Source: Isoetes taiwanensis (lineage: Eukaryota > Streptophyta > Lycopodiopsida > Isoetales > Isoetaceae). Taken from it: DNA of 64,000 bases. This document shows, piece by piece, positions 45,090 to 57,130 of the stretch. Each line of letters begins with the position of its first letter. Positions within the stretch are counted from its first letter, which is position 1. Under the pieces are notes generated by a model. That model was not told the origin of the DNA and ran no database searches. It worked only from the letters and a program-made list of their open reading frames with translations. Both the position numbers and the translations under genes were made by a program. The stretch covers positions 29,373,166 to 29,437,165 of the forward strand of contig JAJEKV010000003.1 in the NCBI GenBank assembly GCA_021234155.1, written 5' to 3'.

Positions 45090-45575
45090 TCGCTTTCAGG
45101 TCATTTATACCTTCCGGCGGAATCACAACTTTGCTATTCTGCCAGATGGAATCACCAATTTACGATTCTTCGAGATGGAATCACCGCTCATGTATTCCAC
45201 CAGACGGAATCACAACCGTATTATTTATTCCGCGAGACGGAATCACAATCGTGTTATTCCGCCAGACGGAATCACAAGCTCGCTATTCCGCCAGACGGAA
45301 TCACCAACATGTGATTCCACCGGATGGAATCACCACGTGCTGATACCGCCAAGTGGAATCACCATGGTGAAATACCCCCCGGCGGAATCACGTCCGTAAA
45401 ATTCTGCCCGGTGGAATCACCTCGTGAAATACTACCGAGTGGAATCACCAACAACTTGTAATTCCGCCAGATGGAATCACATACCGTGATATTCTAACCC
45501 GTGGAATCACCGCGTACCATAATATTCTAACCCGTAGCATCACATACCATAATATTCCTTCCCGTGGAATCACCA
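45090..45575. repeat. 30-bp palindromic repeats in the MULE left arm, about 16 units
   Basis: Units centre on ATTCCGCCAGACGGAATCAC: GGAATCAC recurs at about 45108, 45135, 45167, 45197, 45230, 45259 and onward to 45559, mean spacing about 30 bases. Most units contain an ATTCCG/CGGAAT inverted pair. A shorter inverted counterpart (TGATTCCGTC, TGATTCCGCC) lies at 46928-47005 in the right arm. Confidence 0.9.
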
Positions 45576-45779
45576 TAGAATTTCAAATCGCTCCGGACCT
45601 ATCTGTCTACAGGCTAGGCCACATGGAGGGAAAATTACCATGGTTCAATCCCAAATTTGCATTTGATTCCATAGAAAATGGTTCAAGATAAATTTCCTCT
45701 GATTCCATAGAAACTGGTTCAGGATGGTTTAGCTAAGCATACATAACCCCTTCTAAGAATAAGAAATGAAGGATGTTCT

Positions 45780-45845
45780 CTTTGGGCTGGAGGATTCGAA
45801 CCTCCAGGCCAGATCGGCCTCACCAGAGCCCTAGAACAAACCGGT
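45780..45845 (-). repeat. tRNA-like B box, SINE remnant
   Basis: On the minus strand CTGGAGGTTCGAATCCTCCAG forms a good T-arm with the pol III B box GGTTCGAATCC. The acceptor and D-arm do not pair, so this is not a working tRNA. A tRNA-derived SINE fragment is the likely source. Confidence 0.4.
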
Positions 45846-47203
45846 AGACAAGAAAAAAACAAACAGGCTTACTTTCTCATTCCTGCTCTTCACTGAAACC
45901 TCCTCTCTTAATCCCTGGCCTTAGATAGTTGATCCACCTCAATCTGCAGCTCTTGCCACATCTCTTCAATCCTGCCATTGCCAATGGTCAAAGAAAATGG
46001 GGATCATAAATAGAGAAAAGTCCTAGTCATACATACCAGCCTTCATTGGCAGCGTAATCCAATTGCCTCCCGTCCCATTTTGTTCTATGAATGCTCTCAA
46101 CTTGGCATCTTCTTCCAGCGACCAAGGACCCTTTTTGACGTTTGCTTTGTCACAGCAAGGTGCTCTACCCATCGCTAAGATCCACGATCAAAAGCCCCGC
46201 TGCAGATTTTGGCTCAAATTTTTGAGATCTCGAAAGCTGAGAGGGTTGCTTGTATTGTACACAATCCTAAATTGCGAAGAGGATACTGAATACTTACTGC
46301 CAGAGAAGCAAAGGAAACGTGAAGCAGCATGAGAAACGTGAAGCAGCATGAGAAAAACAAGAAAACATACAACCATTACCTGTTTCTTCACCGGTGGCAA
46401 TATCAGATCCCATTTCAGTCTGCTTCAGAAAGTACCCGGATTTTTGCCCAAACCCCCAAATTTACCCTCAAATTTTCGATCCAGCACTCCCGCTCTCGCG
46501 TTTCTTCGTCCTGGGCGCCGATTTATGCCTCGCCGCTGTCGGTTTTTCGTTGATTCGGCCGCTCTGCTCTGCCAGCCATAGCCAGTCTGATCGTCTGCTG
46601 TTCTGATTCGTTTTCTTGCCCCTGTTTCGGCCATAGCCATGCTGCCTGATCTGTAGAAGCAAAAATAGAACAAGAACAAGAAAAGAAGAAACAACAACTC
46701 GTCTAAGCCTGCGAAAAAATATGGCGGATCGCCTAAACTCTGATTTAGTTAAACCTAGAAGCTGAAACAAGGATGTGGAGCCATCGCCATCGTCGCCATC
46801 CCTAAAGCTTCAAAAAAATGCCGGCCACGCCGGATCGCCCGGAGCAAGCTGCCATAGCCGGCGCTACACTGGCTGAAAAAACCTTCAAGAACGTAAAAAA
46901 TTTGAATTTTTTAATTTTATATTTCAAATGGTGATTCCGTCGGATGGAATAACACAGCGGTGATTCCGTCTGGTGGTATTTTGCGGATGTGATTCCGCCG
47001 GAAGGTATAAAACGGACGGCTAGGATGGACCCTACAGACGGATGGCTGGGATCCATCAGAAGGTACACCTGACGCTGTCAGGTACGGTTAACGGGGCCTT
47101 CGGAACGGATCCCGTTCCCGGAGGGTCTGTGATTCCGCGGGAGGGAATATCTTGCGATGGAATCACAATAACCAGGGTAAAAATATTTCGACGCAAAGCA
47201 TTT

Positions 47204-49040
47204 ACCTTATTTATTCCTTTCGGCTTAACACTAATAAAGTATGTGTGGTTTAAATGGTTACAACATCAATGCCTCTTTTTAATTGATACGTGCTTCTATA
47301 AAGATCACGTAGGATAATAATATCTTCCTACAAAGTGCCTATAAAAATTCATGGTGCCTATAAAAATACCATGAGTGAACAATGTTATCTTGAATCCAAA
47401 CAGGCAATGTAACGCCTCTAACATGTGGTATCCATATTTGAGTATCTTGGTAAATTGAAGAGCTATGATTTTGCACCTTCAACATTTTTGTAATGGGATA
47501 AAAAAGTGAAATATAACCACGATATTGTGCTTCTTATATTTTGGATGTACCATGTCATCTGTTCATGCTAATATATGATACGCCAATGATAAATAATAAT
47601 CTAGACATGAAGGCCAACAAAAAGATGAAGTTGAAAATATCATATACTTGATACAACACTATAAATACAAAGTGCGAAGCTCATAAGGAGCATAATCTAG
47701 TGGGAAGAGGACCATGTTGGTACTTTAATACAAAGGATTAGCACTCCATTTGCCTGTGTCGTGGCAAGATCTCATTGAACCATTGGGTGGCAATTTTGTT
47801 ATCGAATGGCCCACAAGTTTATGTAAAAGCCATTGAAGTTGGTTAGGCATTGGAGTAGCGTCTTTGTATTTTGGCAAAGGAAGGGGGTCATGATTTTGAA
47901 TTCCAAGGTCCAAAATGAAAAACGAATAAAATGAGTGTTACTTACGAAATCTTAAGGGGTGCCATGTTTAATCACAAATGCCTTGATATTCAAAAGTATT
48001 TGTGGGCCTCAATCAATGCCTCGATGGATTTTTAGAACTTCATAAATTCACTTGGAAGATTCACCTTTTCCATATCCCTTCCATCGAGAGATTATATTAG
48101 AATGTCAGTAAGAGGGGAATTGAAACCTCTAGTATACATACGAAAACATCGATAAAAAAACCCCTTCCAGACACTCACTTGGTTTATATTCTGTATGAAT
48201 CCTTTCCGTGTTTATACGGGGAAATTCACTATTGACACTTCTTATCCACAATTTGAATCCTTTCTCTTTCTGGCGAGACTCCATCAAACTTGGTTTGTGA
48301 AAGAAACTTTAATTTATAATGGATGCAAATAATTGTGATTGTGAGATTCTTGCTTCTTGCTTCAATGGTGAATTTTGCTCGTTTTTGAAAGTGGATGTTA
48401 AATGACTAGGAAATAGCTTCCAATTTTGTACTAGAGAGTGGCATGTTGTCAGTTTTCAAGATTGGGAAAGATTTCATCCCGCCATATCAGAATATTCTTA
48501 AGAAGATTCTTCTAAGAAACCCTCTCAGCCATCTTCAAAAAAACCCTCCAAATAAAAATCCCCAAAACTATGTGTTGTTTTTTTCCAAAAACCACGCATA
48601 AAAACTACACGTCTTTTATGTGTAAAAAACAACACTAAAAAACTACACGTGTTTTCTAGCATTTTCGGAACATTACTATGGGTGGTGTTTAAGTGTTGTT
48701 TTTTTGCAAAAAAGACAGCAAAAAACTATATATAGAGCAGATTTTGGGGTTAGTGTGTACGTAACTACATTTAACTGTAGCCAAACGTACATGTACATGT
48801 TCCTCAATGTACATAGATGTACCTCAATACACCCAGATGTACCCAGATGTACCCAGGTATCCAGTTAGGGAATGTAGATCTATGCCCAAAAAAAGCACCT
48901 ATATGTAAAAAATGCACATACTTATGAATCCATCTACAGATGCACTCTAAAAATAAATGCATGTACATCTATTTACAGATGTAGACTCCATTAGATACAT
49001 GTACAACTGACACAACTGCAGTCCAAGCTCAAAAATAAAA
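47204..49040. other. No supported gene; right arm of inverted repeat and GTACAT-rich DNA
   Basis: 48520-48740 is the inverted counterpart of 43500-43930. 48780-48860 holds degenerate ATGTACCCAG/ATGTACAT repeats. Otherwise AT-rich without a gene. Confidence 0.5.
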
Positions 49041-49043
49041 GCA

Positions 49044-50246
49044 TCAATAAACAAGCAAATATATGCCTATGTACCTCTGCTTACAGATGCAACCTTTTAT
49101 GCAATTCTGTTTTTCATGGACCAGATAACACAAGCAGAAGAGGCAATAAGCATCTCTGCATGGAGCTAGCAGCAACAAACCAGTTTTGCCAAAGCCTTGG
49201 CCACAACAGGTACATGAACTGAATGTGATGAACTGCTCTATAGAAGTATCTCCTACAGGGTAGGGCCTCGAGTGCAGAACAATAGGTCCTGCTCTCCCCA
49301 TGAAATCCAAAATCTGTGAATGCCTTTGCTGAACCAATTCAATGCAATTAAGTTTTTCCTTTGCTTGTTCAATTGAGATTTCATGCCTTTCAATTTCTTT
49401 AGTTGCTTCCTGCAAACCAATTTCTAGCTTAGAAGAGTGCTGTTCTTTCTCATGTCTACTCATAACCAAGTCTTCCAACTTGTACTTCAACACTCCGAAG
49501 ATAACTTGATTTCCAGCAGGATCCTGGGACAATTTGTCAAATTCCAATTTTGTCTCATCTATTTTCTGGCAAATCTGCTGCAGATCCTCGGATAGCATAT
49601 CCTTTCTACCCTCAATCCGGCTGATGACCTTCAATGCATCCCTCCTTTTTTCTTCCAGTGCTTCTACTTCATTCAATAGGTTAGTTTTCTCCTCCAACCC
49701 ATGCTTAAGTAACTGCTTTATTGTGTCAACATCTGATCTAGAATGACCCAGGGCTGTAATATTCTGCTGCAATACGATGTCCTGTTTGATATTTGAGGAT
49801 TTACCTGTTGTATGGTCCTCTGTAATGTCTGAAGTTTTGGCAAGATCTTTGGCGGTCCTAGCCACGTCCATCCAATCAACAAGTCGTCCCTTCAAGTGAA
49901 GAGCAAATGCTCTGGCAAAATATGTAGAAATGTAATGGTTTGTAACCTGTTTCTTGCCATACACCAATTCATAATATTTAAAAAAATCATCTTTCTATGC
50001 GTTCTGGATTCTCTCTTCCTTGAATCCTCGTCTATTTTTTGGAGCTTCACCCCATACCTCGTTCATAACCATCTCTAAGTTGGGTATGTGGGCCTCTGCA
50101 TGTTTATCACGGAGGTCTTTGGCTTGGATCACATCAGAACCCAAACGTAAACTCCTTGGAGGTAAGATTCCACTGCCGGAAGCACTGGTTTCTTGCTTGG
50201 GCTGTGGTAATGAGCAAGCACTGATCTGGGGGCGTTTTGGGGCCAT
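49044..50246 (-). pseudogene. Coiled-coil protein with Cys-rich, RING-like C-terminus; one internal TAG
   Basis: ATG 50246 opens MAPKRPQISACSLPQPKQ and continues to TAG at 49997-49995. The same frame then goes on without break from KDDFFKYYELVYGKKQVTN to a stop at 49046-49044. Without the TAG the protein would be about 400 residues. Residues 1-85 are basic and Pro-rich with a conserved-looking HIPNLEMVMNEVW. About 190-320 is a long coiled coil (KRRDALKVISRIEGRKDML onward). Near the end a Cys cluster, CTCCGQGF...PCRDAYCLFCLCY...C...C.C, resembles a RING finger with Asp where His is usual. I do not recognise the family. A single stop in an otherwise clean long frame points to a recent loss or an allele; CAG to TAG would explain it. 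Confidence 0.7.
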
Positions 50247-50249
50247 AGC

Positions 50250-51900
50250 TAGATGAAGAATTCATGATCGGAATTCAAGCAGAGAAGGCAGGGGCGGGAC
50301 ATTGAACGAGAGGCAAACCAAGAAAGAATTTGGTAAAGAATTTCAAAATCCGAAAATTGTGCGGTTTCAGAGTGGTGGATAGCCATTAATCATGGCAGTT
50401 ACTAGCGGGTCATGATGACAGTTATTCCAAAAATGTGCATTCGGTACATATGTATATGTACAAAAAGGGCTACATTTATAGACACCCTTTCATGCTTTTA
50501 CCCGGTACGGCAAACAATTTTTATTGCTAACCTTCAAAATGCCCTTTCTATTCGAGCTTTCTAGCCCTTTGTTGCAGATGAAGCCTTACCCTAAATTGCT
50601 CAGAGCTTGGTCAGAATCTTGGAGGCTCCCATCAACGCCACAAATTAAATTATTCCCTGCGATCCAGATTTCACTATGAGATTTTGGAGCGAACGAAGTT
50701 TGCAACGAGACCACCCAGGATAATTCCGGATCAGCCTGAAGTCTGCCGGATTTGGCAGTAACGAGCATCATTGGTAGAAAAAGAGAGACACTTTGCAGAG
50801 CAATAAGTTATGTATTGAACAAAATTCAATCAGTTGAAAGGGCGGAAGGCCTCCCCAGACATTGCCGGATGAGGAGGCGATGCCGAAGATTGCCCGAAGG
50901 CATATAGAAAGAAGATTGCCAAAAATTGTCAAACGTGTCAGCATCTAAAATTATAGGACTTTTTTTTCTCCTCTTCGATTTTTTCCCCCGGACAGCCACG
51001 CCGACGTGGCAGCAAATTAGTAAAGGAATAAAAAGGATATTCTCAAAGAATCTTGCCTATAGCAATTATATAATTTAGAATAGTGTGCGATAATAAGTAG
51101 ATGCCATTTATTGATCTATTCTCCATAACTATTAAGTGGAATTAGAATATGATTATTGATTATAGTGTGCTAGAAGAGCGGGGCCATGAGCTCTATAAGG
51201 AACCTATGGGAACGAAAAGATGCAAGAGCACGAACGCTCAATTTGACTAAGCTACACGCGCCAAGGGGAATACATGATCCCCTGCTCGTGCCAACACTTG
51301 TCGGCGTCTCCATGTTCCTTGGATAGGGAGCAGTTGTCAATCATGTTGTCGAATCTTGCTTCTTGGTTGCTTCCACTTCTGTTATTGTGAAAAACAAAAT
51401 GGGCTAAAAGTGAAAAGTCGTAGGGTCTGTTACGTCTTTAAATAATTAGAGTAAGTATAAAGATTGGTCAACATGGCCCAATGGGATGCAGGGTTGGATC
51501 CATACCTAGCTAGCATGTTAATAATCCAAGATACCCCATGCTAGTAGTTCCAACATGAATTGCATGTCTGTGGACTACCCCCCCTTCTCCTGCACATGAC
51601 TGGATGTGCTAGCATGTACGCTGACATGTTTGTATAATTTGTGTATTCCTAGCATATGTTATACTGGAAAAACACAGAAGGAAACATCATAGAAGAAAAC
51701 AATGTTATTCCCTTTTGCAATATGCCCTTTGCATATGCAAAAACATAGATTTGTTTTCTCATAACTTCATTGTCATAGCAAATGTGGCATTTCTCGCAAG
51801 TGTAACATTTAAGGGAAATGCCACAGACATGAAACGTACATTTTTTTCCCCTTCGCTTCATTGTCACAACAAGTGTAACATTTTAAGGAAATGCCATGAA
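50250..51900. other. No supported gene
   Basis: AT-rich, with a purine-rich stretch at 50820-50890 and ACGTGGCA-type words near 51000. Short degenerate repeats (CATTGTCA.A.CAA.TGT) begin at 51765. Confidence 0.5.
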
Positions 51901-51906
51901 CACGTA

Positions 51907-52113
51907 TTCATGAGATATTATTTGTGCTGCAACTAAGTGAAAATGGCAAGGATTGGTCAATATGACATGCGAACACGTTATTCATGAGATTATTTGTGCT
52001 ACAACTGCAAGGATTTGTCAATATGACATGCAAGATACTATTCATGAGATATTATTTGTGCTACAACTAAGTGAAAATGGCAAGGATTTGTCAATATGAC
52101 ATGCAAGATACTA
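51907..52113. repeat. Tandem repeat, 60-74 bp, three units
   Basis: TTCATGAGAT begins units at 51907, 51981 and 52041. All carry ATTATTTGTGCT.CAACT and GTCAATATGACATGC; the middle unit lacks a 13-base AGTGAAAATGGC segment. Confidence 0.9.
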
Positions 52114-52114
52114 A

Positions 52115-55100
52115 CATACCATTTCTATTTTTAAAAGCGAACCAAAGGATGGATTAATATCTTCATTTCCAGTACTTAACAATACTTGGCAAGCTAGATT
52201 AACATTGAAAGGTTCTTTAGTGCACTATATGCACCAAAACACTTCCAACACTTAGCACCATGCAGCCACTATGGTTGTCCATAAGAATTATTCAATTTAA
52301 TTGTGCTATAAACAACCATATAAAGCTTCATGTAAAGACTCCATTTGGAAGACTTGAAATAAATGGAATGGTCTAAATCTTGGATGAGACCACTCTTGGA
52401 TCTGCCTATTTAGAAAGAACATGAATATCAAGAATGAATGTGTCATTGGGACTATAGAAAATAGAGACTATAGAAGATAGGCTCAAAGGCAAAGGCAAGC
52501 TTTCAATATAGTGTAAGACAACAGTAGAATGAGTGTTTTTCGCAGTAATTACAAAGCAGTAGCTACCTTGGTCATAGAATTTCATGCCAGTAATCTTTCG
52601 ACACACTATGCACAGTCCTTACAATTCAGAACTTTTTGTAAGCAAGATTGTTTTAGTTTATGAGTCTATAAGAATTCCTCCATCCTCAAAAAGGCTCGTG
52701 CTGCAGATCTAAGCTCTGCATCAACTGTATGATCTGAATAACACATGATTGCAGGGCTTTATTTTGTTACAAAATCAAGCACAAAAATGAATCAGTGGAT
52801 TTGGAATTTTTACACACATTTTTGAAAAGAAAAGAGACAATATATTATTAGAAAGGAAACGTGGACTGAAGAACCCAGAATAAAGTATGTCTCATTTTGA
52901 TCCAATATGTGAATTCAACTATGCTAATAGATCTCACTTTTGAAAATAATGTAAAACACACTTAGCATGCAAAAATAGATCCAGAACTGGAAAACATATC
53001 CTTACTGAAAGATGATTGTCCTTTGCACCGTCGAAATGGTTTTGTAAGAATATATGCCAGTCTCTGATTTGCACGAAGAATGTCATTCTGGACTTCCGAA
53101 AAAGAGTATGTGATTCCCTATAACATAATGAAATTCATCGAAGAATTTTAATCGTTGAAGGTTCTCAACATTTTTACATACCTGCAAATTCATCAAAAGA
53201 TCCTTCATATGCTGATACTCTCTTCTGATATGTGCTGGAAGGGGGGCTGTCTTCTATTTTCTTTACGCCCATTAACGCAAACATAAGAAGATGACACTGC
53301 AGATATATGATAGATTAACCTTTAGCTTTGCATAGAAACCTAAATTTTAGTACTGTATTCTATGCCATCAAGTGAAGAGCTTAAAATAATAATATGAAGA
53401 GCTAAGAGGATCTTTACCTGTAAAAGGTTGCTTGCTCTCATGATTTGCCATGAAGACACAATTTTGATCTTTTCAAATGAATGCAGGGCTACTTCCAATC
53501 ATCTGTATTTGCTCCCATTTATTCAGATCCATAGCCAGATTGCATATGGAAGGTATAGCAACCAACTGAAAAAATATTTATGGCTGCCGCTATGGTTAAC
53601 TGAAGCAGGAAGAAGAAAAGCCAAGATCATCTCTGCGATCATGCCGATTTTTTTTAATCCTGTGTTTGGATTAGAGGGCTGCTTTTTTCGCTATTTGTGC
53701 TATATAATTCGTGTTACACTTGGATTTATCTAATATCACGGCCTTCAAACCCATTGATGCAAATCATTTCTTTTTTCCAGAGACAGAGATGGTCCAATAT
53801 TTTTCTATCAAACTCTCGTGACCTATCTCAATCTTCGTCCTTTCGCTCTGCAACCGGGCCGCTCCTTATTCGTGATGAAGCTGCTTCTGCCAAATTGGAA
53901 TGAATTATGGAGAAGCAAAACCCTATCTAGGGCATGATCTGGACCATATAATCCGAAGTTAAAATCTGGGACGCCCAAATTAGGGCGCGATGCACAACAG
54001 ACACACCCAATAATTTTATCATTATCATTATCATTAATATATACAAGAAACTTATCGCGGCGGCCTTCCCCAACTCGTCTATACATGCTAGAAATGCAGA
54101 ATTTGAACTTGCATTTTGTTGCCTTGTGTTCAGTGCTCGCACGATAGAAGAATATTGATCATAACGACTCGTTACTAAAGATGTTTTGCATTGAATCAAA
54201 AGAATCTAAGTTCCGAACATACAAAAATTGAACTGTGTTTGAGCATGGGGAATTCTAACCTCCGTAGTTGCCAATATATCTATGCAAAATGGTTATTCAA
54301 AATGCATATGAATAAAACATGAACCCATCAACCCAATAGCTTTCCATATGGTAAGAACAAATTTATGATATGCATCATGGAGATGCCCTTCTAATGCTCC
54401 TTATTTTAGAGAAGAGATCCGGCTATGGTTGTTTTTTTCTTTGCAACATGATAATCTGAAGCTAGTAATTTGCCAAAAGGAACCAAAACAATCGATGCCT
54501 GATTAGCTCTGCTAGATTCATAAATATGCAATGGAGGCCGAATCCATTGCATTGCCCTGCGATCTAGCTCTAGCATATTTGCTTTTGTTTCTTTGTTCAA
54601 AAATGCATGCACAGAGGAAAAATTTGGGAAGCATACAGTGCGTTTGTGCAGGCAAGCTTGTTGTAGAAGGGTCTGCCTTAATCCACAAAAGAATAACAAA
54701 AACTTTAGCCACGGGCATTGTCGATGTCTGTAAATGTTATAGGTAGTTAACACGAATGTACTTGAATGTGGTTAAACAGATGTGTGAAAATGTTGCAAAG
54801 GTTTGCACGGGAACTAGTTGGTTTCTATAATTTTCATTGCTTTCAATAGAAAAAACACCTGCAACCTGTATTACATAGTACATCATGATATAGTGCTAGA
54901 GTAATTACATCAAAATTTTCTTGTCCAAATACAAACACATAAGTGATAACAGAGTCATAAGGAAAAAAATGCCTATTTTCCTCAGTTTTAACCAGCTTTT
55001 ATCATACTTTTTCCTCTCTTTTAGCTCTTATCCATGCATAAGTTTCTTAGACTCTTTATTTCTACTTCAATTAGCCTTCCAATGGTGTTTTGTAATCCAA

Positions 55101-55500
55101 GAAGTTACCAGAATTACATATGCAAAGGGTTATGCCTAGTTAGTAGAAATTATAATAGCAATCTGGGACTCCTGCCTAACTATCTAACGCTTCAGAGTTG
55201 CATAGAACATTTGTGGTTGCTGCCACCCTTTTGTTCAGAATACTACTTTCATCAACTTTCATCAAGAGTACCAATGCATTGTTTCCCAGATGCATTCCAT
55301 TTTAGCAAAGTGATAATCAAGTGTGGTCTTCAAAGAGAAAGAGAGACTGAAAATAAGACCAACACAAGAACGTTTTTGCCAGGTAGTTTAATTAATTATT
55401 CCATCTGAAGCATAAAAATGTTTTGTCCTATTATTCCTTAGCTGTATTATACCGTAACATTTTGTCTCAAATGCACTAGTCTTGCCCTGCAGATTTAATA
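52115..55500. other. No firmly supported gene; possible exon and Helitron-like end
   Basis: On the minus strand 53282-53182 reads KKIEDSPPSSTYQKRVSAYE before a good donor (CAG|GTATGT), but the next exon does not join in frame. At 53930-54070 (minus) is a block resembling Helitron subterminal DNA (CGCCCTAATTTGGGCGTCCCAG). At 54800-54820 TGCAAAGGTTTGCA is followed by CGGGAACTAG and T, a weak Helitron 3'-end candidate. None is certain. Confidence 0.3.
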
Positions 55501-55894
55501 AAACTTTTCTTATGCACTAGCAGTGGTGCCCTGCAGACTTAATAGAACTTTTTGTTTCTTCTTTTCCTGTTCTATAATACCATCAAGGCAGGTATAATGA
55601 AGAATAGAAACAAGAAGCATACGGAACTCGAGTGCAATAGTCTCAGCAATTTGCATGCTCCTTGAATCCATGGCAACTTCATCCAAAAAAGAAATTGATT
55701 CGGTTTCATAGAATTTCAACAACAGAACAAAAGCATCCTTAGCAGTTCCACTATACCAGCTTCAAACCAAGACTCATGCAGCACTCTGTCTTTAAATGCT
55801 GCATGCACAAACCAACATAATACCTATCAGCATAATGTTCTTGATGTTACAAAGCTTAGGAGCTTCGCCAAGTCAGAGTTTCCACTGCAGAGAT

Positions 55895-55990
55895 TGACAG
55901 AAATTAGAGCCTGGGATTCGAACCCAAGAAAGCTGGTCTCTGCCTCCTACTTAACAATCACCACCAGATAACAGTCTGGGTTATTGTCAC
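55895..55990 (-). repeat. tRNA-like B box, SINE remnant
   Basis: Minus-strand GGGTTCGAATCCCAGGCTC carries a consensus B box, with a weak A-box-like GGTGGTGATTGTTAAGTAGG about 35 bases upstream. This fits a tRNA-derived SINE head, not a functional tRNA. Confidence 0.4.
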
Positions 55991-56246
55991 AACTTCTTCT
56001 ATAGCCTTGGATTTTCGCTTCTATCCAAATATTCACTCTAGTCAATTCCTGCTAGATAAGTCAGAGCCACAAGAACCTAAGAGCATCGTACTTTTCAGAT
56101 TTCGACTGCCTGCAATCGTTCTAGATGCACTGCAACACTCAGCAATAGCTGTGATGCCGACTCTGCAATAGCTGTGACACAAATCTGAACAACAAGATCA
56201 GCTGTAGCAGCTTCAGAGCAATTCCGGCAAAAGCACCTGCGCTCTT

Positions 56247-57130
56247 TGTAGAAAATCAGAGATCTACAGCAGAAGAATGGAATGAATAGATAGAATGGGT
56301 GGTTGGAACAGCCCCAACCGTAGCACATATATATGCCTCAGAGAGGCGTGACTGTGCCAAGAGGCACGACTGTAGGACTGGACGTGGACATGGAGAGGCC
56401 TATTTTCAACACTCCCACTGCCTCAAATGTCCACAATTTACATATGACTTACGACTAATCACTAAGAATAAGAATCAGAAAAATTACAGTTTTTCACATA
56501 TTTACTAATCTTCACGCAGTCTCGACACTTCCACAAGGTTCTGCAGCCCAACGATCTTCACAAAGAAACATCTTCACCACTGCTCCCACTGGAACCAAAA
56601 TCTTAACAAAGAAATTTCGTTACCAGCAAATAACCATGAAGAAGCACCAAGATCTTTCTTCTCCCACTCAGTCACAAAGATACCACGCAGCAGCATACTC
56701 AGATCAGAATTCTCCCACTCAGACCGAAATTGATCTTCACTCGTATTTGATGCAGCCCACCAAAAAATCAGCATCAACTTCTTCCTTGCATCACCGTCAG
56801 GAGGTTCTTCTTCATCAGCATCAGTATCACCCATTGTTCTTGAAGAATTCTTCAACGCAGGAAATTGGACAACAGATCTTCAAGAAATACCAAGTCTGAT
56901 TGCAGATGCACGCGCCCAGGATCAGCCTATTGAAGGCTCTGATACCATGTAGAAAATCAGAGATCTACAGCAGAAGAATGGAATGAATAGATAGAATGGG
57001 TGGTTGGAACAGCCCCAACCGTAGCACATATATATGCCTCAGAGAGGCGTGACTGTGCCAAGAGGCACGACTGTGCCAAGAGGCACAACTGTAGGACTGG
57101 ACGTGGACATGCAGAGGCCTATTTTCAACA
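56247..57130 (-). mobile_element. TRIM/copia-like miniature LTR element
   Basis: Two direct repeats, 56247-56411 (165 bp) and 56948-57130 (183 bp), start TGTAGAAAAT and end ATTTTCAACA. CTCTT flanks both sides (56242-56246 and 57131-57135), a 5-bp duplication. Inside the right repeat on the minus strand is TGGTATCAGAGCC (56947-56935), the initiator-tRNA-Met primer site; next to the left repeat is a GAGGCAGTGGGAG polypurine tract. The element is therefore on the minus strand. The LTRs differ by one 18-bp unit (GACTGTGCCAAGAGGCAC) and about two substitutions, so it is young. It lacks pol and must rely on another element. Confidence 0.93.
56574..56855 (-). CDS. Short gag-like frame of the TRIM element
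   Basis: ATG 56855, about 95 bases after the primer site, opens 93 codons (MGDTDADEEEPPDGDA, IFWWAASNTSEDQ). An acidic start directly downstream of the primer site is where copia gag begins, but no zinc knuckle or Gag domain is recognisable. It may be a gag remnant kept by chance. Confidence 0.45.
   Translation of the reverse strand: MKNSSRTMGDTDADEEEPPDGDARKKLMLIFWWAASNTSEDQFRSEWENSDLSMLLRGIFVTEWEKKDLGASSWLFAGNEISLLRFWFQWEQW

Larger units (their letters stand above)
44968..47193. mobile_element. MULE-like element with long TIRs and 10-bp target duplication
   Basis: CAAAGCATTT lies at 44958-44967 and 47194-47203 on either side. The inner ends are inverted repeats of about 150 bp, sharing AAATATTTTTACCC.GG, TTATTGTGATTCCATCGCAA, CCCGCGGAATCAC and GTTA.CCGTACCTGACAG. 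TIRs over 100 bp and 9-11-bp duplications are the marks of Mutator-like elements. No transposase is inside. The body carries a tRNA-like B box (about 45790) and a GC-rich, exon-like patch (46460-46630) that may be captured gene sequence. Confidence 0.8.

Noticed and set aside
45780-45845. Possible tRNA on the minus strand
   Set aside because: The T-arm and B box are good but the acceptor, D-arm and anticodon arm do not pair; a SINE-type remnant fits better.
46425-46770. Gene on the minus strand inside the MULE
   Set aside because: Overlapping short frames in a GC-rich patch without a shared family, start context or splice sites; noted only as possible captured DNA.
53180-53290. Two-exon minus-strand gene
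   Set aside because: The donor is good but the next block joins out of frame and meets a stop; no family is recognised.
54700-54822. Helitron 3' end with TGCAAA-GG-TTTGCA and CTAG
   Set aside because: The stem is AT-rich and short, the spacing differs from the three good ends, and no matching 5' end was found.
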